Positions 58,950 to 64,000 of a stretch of 64,000 bases of DNA are shown here, one piece after another. The notes under the pieces are model-generated. The model was not told where the DNA came from, ran no database searches, and saw only the letters and a list, made by a program, of their open reading frames with translations. Positions within the stretch are counted from its first letter, which is position 1. The number at the start of each line of letters is the position of its first letter. A program made the translations under genes and the position numbers. This DNA is from Tupaia tana (lineage: Eukaryota > Chordata > Mammalia > Scandentia > Tupaiidae). Location: NCBI GenBank assembly GCA_026018925.1, contig JAKSZU010000007.1:94723501-94787500 (forward strand), given 5' to 3'.

Positions 58950-59855
58950 CAACACTCAGCTCTGCAAATTATCTCATGCTCCTGGAATTCCTTCAATAGC
59001 TGCCTTCCTCACTGCAGATGTTTCTGCCTCTCAGAAGTCTTCGGCAACAGTCTTGCTGACAAACTAGAGCTCAGACTGAAAGAAGAGCTGGGTTATGTAT
59101 CCTATACTTCAAACCTTAGCAGAAGCTGACTAGCAGAAGCTAAGGCTGTGATAGAAGCTGAGACATTTGTTACAGGTAATTGTGTAGGGTGGAGTGTCTC
59201 AGTTTAAAAGGTGAGATCAAAGTTTCTGGTTTCTCCTTGCTGTGTGAAAATAGGTCCTGAATGAATGACTGACTTCACTGCATTAGACCCCATAATAGGT
59301 CTCACTGGACACTTTGTGCTCAGCTGTCACTCACTCTCAGTGGCTTCTTTGCAGCACAGCAGCGCTGAGGGGAGGGGTTGTAAATGTTTTATGTTCACAG
59401 GGCAGGGAAATTTTATGCTGCTCCATCATAAACCGACACCAATGCCCAGCAACCACCTTTTTCCTATCTATACGTAGAGGTCCAGCCACTGGATCAGTTG
59501 ACATTTGGGCTGCTGCTGGGAGGCCTGGTCTGTTTTTTTCTCAAAACATGTTTTATAATACTGTACAACCAATCTACCCTCCAACAAAGCCTTGGGGCCT
59601 CATCAGTTCCACTGATTTAAAACCTTCTCTTCCATGGACTATAGTTAAAGCCCAGTAGGAAAGAGAAATGGGGAGGGGAAAGAGCATACCATGCTTCTCC
59701 CAGGCCCATGACTGCTACTTTGGGTAGGACAAGGTTTGTACCCACCATACCATGCATGACTCAGATTCCCTCAGGTCCCGTTCTCTACAGTGTGTATACT
59801 GTGTATGTTTGGGTTGCTGCACTCCCTGACATTAAAAGAAGGATTTAGAGAGAGA
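58950..59855 (+). other. MTFR1L: MTFR1L 3'UTR
   Basis: Continues from the TGA at 58947-58949 to an ATTAAA at 59831-59836 followed by a GT-rich stretch. No interspersed repeat is recognised in it. The end is inferred; use of a later site towards 60545 (AATAAA) is possible. Confidence 0.6.
59831..59836 (+). terminator. MTFR1L: ATTAAA polyadenylation signal, probable for MTFR1L
   Basis: Common variant hexamer about 880 nt after the stop, with a downstream TTTGCTGTGTCC GT-rich element. Chosen because it precedes the 7SL/tRNA SINE at 60052. Confidence 0.5.
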
Positions 59856-60051
59856 CTGCATTTGCTGTGTCCTTCTCTGACTTGTGATCATCCAGTATCC
59901 CTCAGGCATATATGATTCCTGTTAATTTTAAGGTATATAAACTTTCTTAAATAAGCTCCTAGATCTCCTTTTCCTTGTAAGGCACTGCTCTTATAAGAGA
60001 AAACTTAGGGATTTTCTTTTCCCTTTCTGTACAAATTTTGCCCTACACTCT
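59856..60051. other. Between the MTFR1L 3' end and a composite SINE
   Basis: AT-rich, no feature seen. Confidence 0.5.
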
Positions 60052-60346
60052 TAAAAAAAAAAAACAAAAAAAGTCTCACCATGTCTCATTCCTCCTGCCT
60101 CAGCCTCCCAATTATCACAGGCTCACACATGCACCACGCCAGCTCTTTTTAAGACAGGGTCTAGCTGTGTTGCCCAGGCTAGCCTTAAGCTTGTGATCCT
60201 CATGCCTCTGCCTCCTGAGCCACTGGGACCACGGGCATGTGCTATCATGCCTGGCCATCCAGGTTGGGCTGGTAATCAAACCTGGACCTCCCAGCCTGTG
60301 TAGCACAGCATTTTAGCAGCACATGCCACTGCAGCTGGGCCTGCCC
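60052..60346 (-). repeat. Composite SINE: tRNA-like head plus 7SL units
   Basis: On the minus strand, a tRNA-like head (60346-60259, with B-box like GGTTTGATTACC) is followed by a 7SL monomer (60258-60150: GCATGATAGCACATGCCCG, GGCTCAGGAGGCAGAGG, AGCCTGGGCAACACAG), a short A stretch, then a second partial 7SL unit to about 60073. Confidence 0.8.
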
Positions 60347-61254
60347 TAAACTTTTAAAAGCAGTCCCACCTCACCACTCACAAGTTTGCCCCCTGAAGGT
60401 TTAAGCCTCTTAGGTGCCATGCCTGCAACATGAGAAGCTGCCACCTGATGGATAATGCCTTGGGTAAGACTCAGGTGAAATGAGACTTGTGTTCAGATCA
60501 GACCTAGGGCAATGACAGAGTATATACACTATTAAAATGTTGCTTTTCAAAAATAAAATTGGATATGTTTTAATTACTATCAGAACCAACTTTGTAAACA
60601 TTTACTTGGATTTATAATTTTACGAAAGGGATTCTCTCCCATCTTACAGAAAAAGAGTAATAAATATAGTTACATCTGGACTGTTAAATAGCTCAGGTTT
60701 TTTAGGGAGAGATATTTAAACACAGAGTATATGACTTTAAAATGCTTATAACATTAAAACTAACATTAAACCATTCTATCTCTCACTATAGTCCTTAAAG
60801 TCATATACCTTATAGTCCTTATAGTCATATACCTCAAAAAGGTGTCAGGAATCATGGTCTTAAACTTAGATTGAGGGGGTGAGATTACAGCCAGAGATTA
60901 ACACACATCTGTAAGAAGCAAGGTCCTAGTCACACATCTGAAAGGTCAAAGAGGTGGCTCTGCCCAGGCTGAATACAGACTCCTTAGAGGAGGGATAGAT
61001 ACCCGCCCTGCCTGCTCAGGGAATTTACCAGTTACTTTCTTCCCAAGAGAAAGGCCTGATGCTAATCATACTGTCTCAACAAGTGGCACTGCTTACATTA
61101 TTTACACAAAGAAAATGCTCAGTAATGACAACAGCTTCATCTCATATCTCCTTCCTTCCTATACAAACTCACCCCCACCCCTGCAACTATAAGATATTTT
61201 CCTTTGTCTCTGACATTTTAAGGTACTTTCAGAACCAAACCCTCATTAAAATAT
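60347..61254. other. Downstream of AUNIP, presumably its 3'UTR and intergenic
   Basis: AT-rich. Contains TTTAAT at 60569-60574 (minus-strand ATTAAA) and AATAAA at 60552 (+). A repeat of TATAGTCCTTAnAGTCATATACC type occurs near 60790-60835. No gene is seen; the AUNIP 3' end is not resolved. Confidence 0.5.
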
Positions 61255-62087
61255 TTAGGACTGATGCCTAATAACTTGATTACCTTCAGAGTCCTGGGTA
61301 AAGAGCGAGTCAGGCTGCAGATTTAACTGAGTCAGCCCATCCTGGCACTGAGCCCACTGGCTATTAAGAAACCGCCCTAAGCCTGGTTTCCAGTCGTTGG
61401 TCACATCTTGGAAGGGAGCTCTAGTGTTGTGGGCAATGACCTGCTGGCCCTGAGAATCCTCAGTGAAAAGCTGACTCCAGGAGTCCTTATCATTCTTTTC
61501 ACTGTCCCAGGGAAACCCAGAAATAGAACAAGGGCTTTGTCTCACTAATTTTGTTTTCTCTCCACTCCACGAGTCCCTGTAAGTTTGAAAGAGTGCAGGA
61601 GCCTGCCTGTTTTCTTTGGTGGATACCTTCCTTTCCAATTTAGCCTTGTCCAAGAGCCGTTTGTCCCCAGGAGGTTTGCTGCCTCTCTCCATGCCCTGAT
61701 AATTCTTCTGAGATCCAGGAAGCCATTCCTTTTTCTTTGAAGAATCCTCTCTCTTCTTTTGGTCCAGCAAACAAGAACTTTCCAAGTCCTGAGTAAAGGA
61801 AGAAGCCACTGGTGGTTTACCCTCTCCAGCATGGGTTAGGGTGTCAGGCTGAAGAAAAGACTGCACAGTCAAAAATGGAGTTCCCATTCTGTGGTGTGGG
61901 GACTGAGAAGAAAGTCCAGCTTCCTTGACGTCTGAAGGGGTTGAAGTGGCTAAAGGAGGGGGCATATAACCATCCCCCAAGCCTTGGATCAGATGGTCTG
62001 GCTGGGTTGTGTTTGTCTTGGACTCTTTGTCAGTGTGACTTTCTACAGGAGGGGAAACACTCCTCTGGTTACCACCATTTGTCTTTC
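61255..62087 (-). CDS. AUNIP: AUNIP, aurora kinase A and ninein interacting protein, last coding exon (5' exons outside window)
   Basis: Read on the minus strand the exon starts at 62087, just after acceptor TTTTACTAG, completes a Gly codon, and encodes KTNGGNQRSVSPPVESH to the end EGNQVIRHQS with TAA at 61255-61257, 276 residues. It matches the human protein throughout, most strongly in ENRQAP, NDKDSWSQLFTEDSQGQ, IAHNTRAPFQDVTN and LFTQDSEGNQVIRHQ. AUNIP binds Aurora A and ninein at spindle poles and also recruits CtIP at DNA breaks. The upstream exons, holding the N-terminal residues including the PIP-like/Aurora part, are not in 62100-64000. The exon is intact. MTFR1L converges on it from the other strand. 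Confidence 0.95.
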
Positions 62088-62214
62088 CTAGTAAAAGAGT
62101 AATGAAGAATTATTAATCTGTAGGAAAATTGCCCTGATCAAAATTTAGTTGTTTCTTTTTCCCCCCTGAAATTAACAAAGGCTACTATATTACTACCTAG
62201 TTCAGGGGTCTTAA

Positions 62215-62400
62215 GACTTTTTTAATACTCTTTTTTTTCCCTCTAAATGATAGGGAGTATGTGTGCGTGCTTGAGAGAGAGAGAGAGAGAGAGAGAAATA
62301 CTCTTGATAAGGTCTCCTCATGCTGTGACTGGGGTAAGATCTTAACCCATGGTTGGGCACAAGGCTTCCAGATGTGCAGTAGGGGCTGGGCCCTTAACAC
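62215..62400 (-). repeat. Second tRNA-derived SINE type, antisense, with GA repeat
   Basis: TTTTTTTTCCCTCTAAATGATAGGG, a GAGA run at 62275-62297, GATAAGGTCTCCTC and TTCCAGATGTGCAGTAGGGGC. Weak match. Confidence 0.4.
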
Positions 62401-63165
62401 TCTTCCTATAACTTTGTAGCTGATCTTCCTGCTTTCAATATTGATATTCTCTCCTAAATGATCTTTCTAAATCCCAGCTCTTACATTCCACTACTCCAAT
62501 ATATGGATGCTTCCCTACTTAATGAAGTTAAACATGGCATGTAATTAAACCACAGCCTAATTTTCCAGCAGAATTGTTCATTTGTAGGGTGGTTTAACAT
62601 AAGGAACATTGATTTTTTTTTAATTTAATGTGGTTTCTACCAATATTATTTGATATTATCCTTAAAAGAAAAATACCCAACACACACTACTTTCTAAAGT
62701 CTCAAAGACCACATTAACCATCCAACTCCAAAAAACTTTCTGGTGACAGTGTGTCAAACCCAAACATTTCATGGGGAAGGAAGGGAAGACAAAATTAGGG
62801 TGCCAAGTTAGCCAGAAGGAAGGACAATATTCAAACAACTACTAGTATCCAACCTTTCCATTTTATCAGGCAGTTCTGCCTTAAGCATGAATGACATGGA
62901 ATTCCCACTCTCCCCAAATTAAATATATCAAGTTCTAATTACAAACAAAGCAGAATGACTGATTGCTTTGTGAGAATTCTCAACTTTGTCTAAGAATTCA
63001 ATACAGAGTACAAATACACTATAAATTATAAATGAGAACTTTCTGGGGGGGAATCTACCTTTGTTACTTAAAGCAAAAAGGTGTTTAATTTTGGGGGGAG
63101 GGAGAATGCTTTTTGAAGGTTTATACAAAGTAATTCTAAGAATCACATTAAGCATCAAAGTAATC

Positions 63166-63402
63166 CGAGGACCAGCCCCACGTTAAAGAGCTGGATCTCA
63201 CATGGTCAACTGTGATTTGAATCCTGGCTCCAGTAGCTTGAAAAACATGCAGGGCACATGTGTATGTGCCCAGAATCCTGACAACATGGAGAAATAGAAA
63301 AGAAAAGACTGTGGCAAGACCATGCCCACTAGCAGGTGCTTTTTCCCTCTCTATTTTTGGTGAGTGCACAAGCCCTCTACCAATTAAAAAAAATTGTTAA
63401 AG
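63166..63402 (+). repeat. tRNA-derived SINE, older form
   Basis: AGGACCAGCCCCACG head, GCTGGATCTCACATGGTCAACTG, GGCACATGTGTATGTGCCCAG, GGTGAGTGCACAAGCCCTCTACCAATTAAAA end. Confidence 0.85.
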
Positions 63403-63747
63403 CACTCCTCCCAACACCATCTACCTGGCAAGAACCCTGCTCTGTAAGCTCCAGTCTACTCCGAGGCTGCTGCCCCTGCAAAAAGGGACATCCAAACAAA
63501 GAACTGCACAAGGAGGATGAGTAAAGTCAATTTTATGCCAATTTTTCTAAGAAAAAAATCTTTGAGCCTTTGACTAATTTGAGACTTCATACAGAAAAAT
63601 GAATAATCTGTTAACCTTATAGAAAGCACTAATTGTGCCCAATCTGAGACATATCTTACTAGTGGCAGGTAACTTCCCTGTGTACCCCAAACTCAGAAGT
63701 AAACCTTTCCTCCCTGCTCTATCAGCAAACACAAATTTCAGTATCAG

Positions 63748-63960
63748 ACTGAATGGTGCCCAGACAGTGGTGCAATGCTTTGTAACTCTTCTATATGGGA
63801 GGATTCCCCATTCAAATCTGCCGATCTCCCTGAATACACAGGGCATACATTTGTCAGTGATCTGGGATTGGATGATGGCTGGGGATGGATAACAGCATCT
63901 GGACCCTGTTGGGAGTGCTTTCTCTCTCAAGGAAGGAAGAAATAAACAACAAAAACAGTA
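63748..63960 (+). repeat. Second tRNA-derived SINE type
   Basis: GGTGCCCAGACAGTGGTGCAATGC head, GGATTCCCCATTCAAATCTGCCG, ACACAGGGCATACATTTG, GGACCCTGTTGGGAGTGCTTTCTCTCTC, AAGGAAGGAAGAAATAAAC end. Confidence 0.7.
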
Positions 63961-64000
63961 ATTACTACAATGTTTAAAAAAAAAAAAAAAAAAAAAAACA

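Larger units (their letters stand above)
62088..64000 (-). other. AUNIP: AUNIP intron
   Basis: Upstream (on the minus strand) of the AUNIP last exon. No preceding exon is recognised. AT-rich; contains SINEs listed separately and an A23 run at the very end. Confidence 0.7.

Overview
This is 64 kb of nuclear DNA from a placental mammal. Four protein genes are recognised by their exons, splice sites and similarity to known human proteins: the last four coding exons of MAN1C1 (+), all of SELENON/SEPN1 (+), all of MTFR1L (+), and the last coding exon of AUNIP (-). This is the gene order of human chromosome 1p36.11, so the block is syntenic and nothing suggests rearrangement.

Layout. 1-7725: MAN1C1 introns, exons and 3'UTR. 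7726-24780: intergenic, with old MIR/L2/hAT remnants, three GC-rich minisatellites in or near it, and several tRNA-derived SINEs. 24780-40055: SELENON, with a CpG-island promoter, 12 coding exons, an in-frame UGA (selenocysteine) at 35403, a recoding hairpin in the next exon and a SECIS element in the 3'UTR. 43040-59855: MTFR1L, with a CpG-island promoter, a non-coding first exon, a 6 kb first intron carrying a 5'-truncated L1 and an ERVL-MaLR LTR fossil, and six coding exons. 61255-62087: AUNIP last exon, convergent with MTFR1L; its earlier exons lie beyond the window.

The genes do unrelated jobs: Golgi N-glycan trimming (MAN1C1), ER redox and calcium sensing with a selenocysteine (SELENON), mitochondrial fission control under AMPK (MTFR1L), and spindle-pole/DNA-repair scaffolding (AUNIP). 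They are neighbours by ancestry, not an operon.

The most distinctive part of the window is its repeats. I count about 45 copies or fragments of a tRNA-derived SINE that I do not recognise, in at least three forms: a young full-length form of about 260 bp, older diverged full-length copies, and a short form of about 150 bp without the middle. A second, older tRNA-derived SINE type is also present. Young copies have near-identical sequence and target-site duplications of 7-17 bp, and they sit inside MIR, L1 and older SINEs. Two 7SL-derived elements, one fused to a tRNA-like head, point to Euarchontoglires (primates, rodents, tree shrews and relatives), but typical dimeric Alu and mouse-type B1/B2 are absent and the primate-specific Alu exon of SELENON is not present. 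I cannot name the species; a tree shrew, a colugo or an unusual rodent lineage are possibilities only. I found no CRISPR array, no bacterial or viral operon and no clearly novel protein system.
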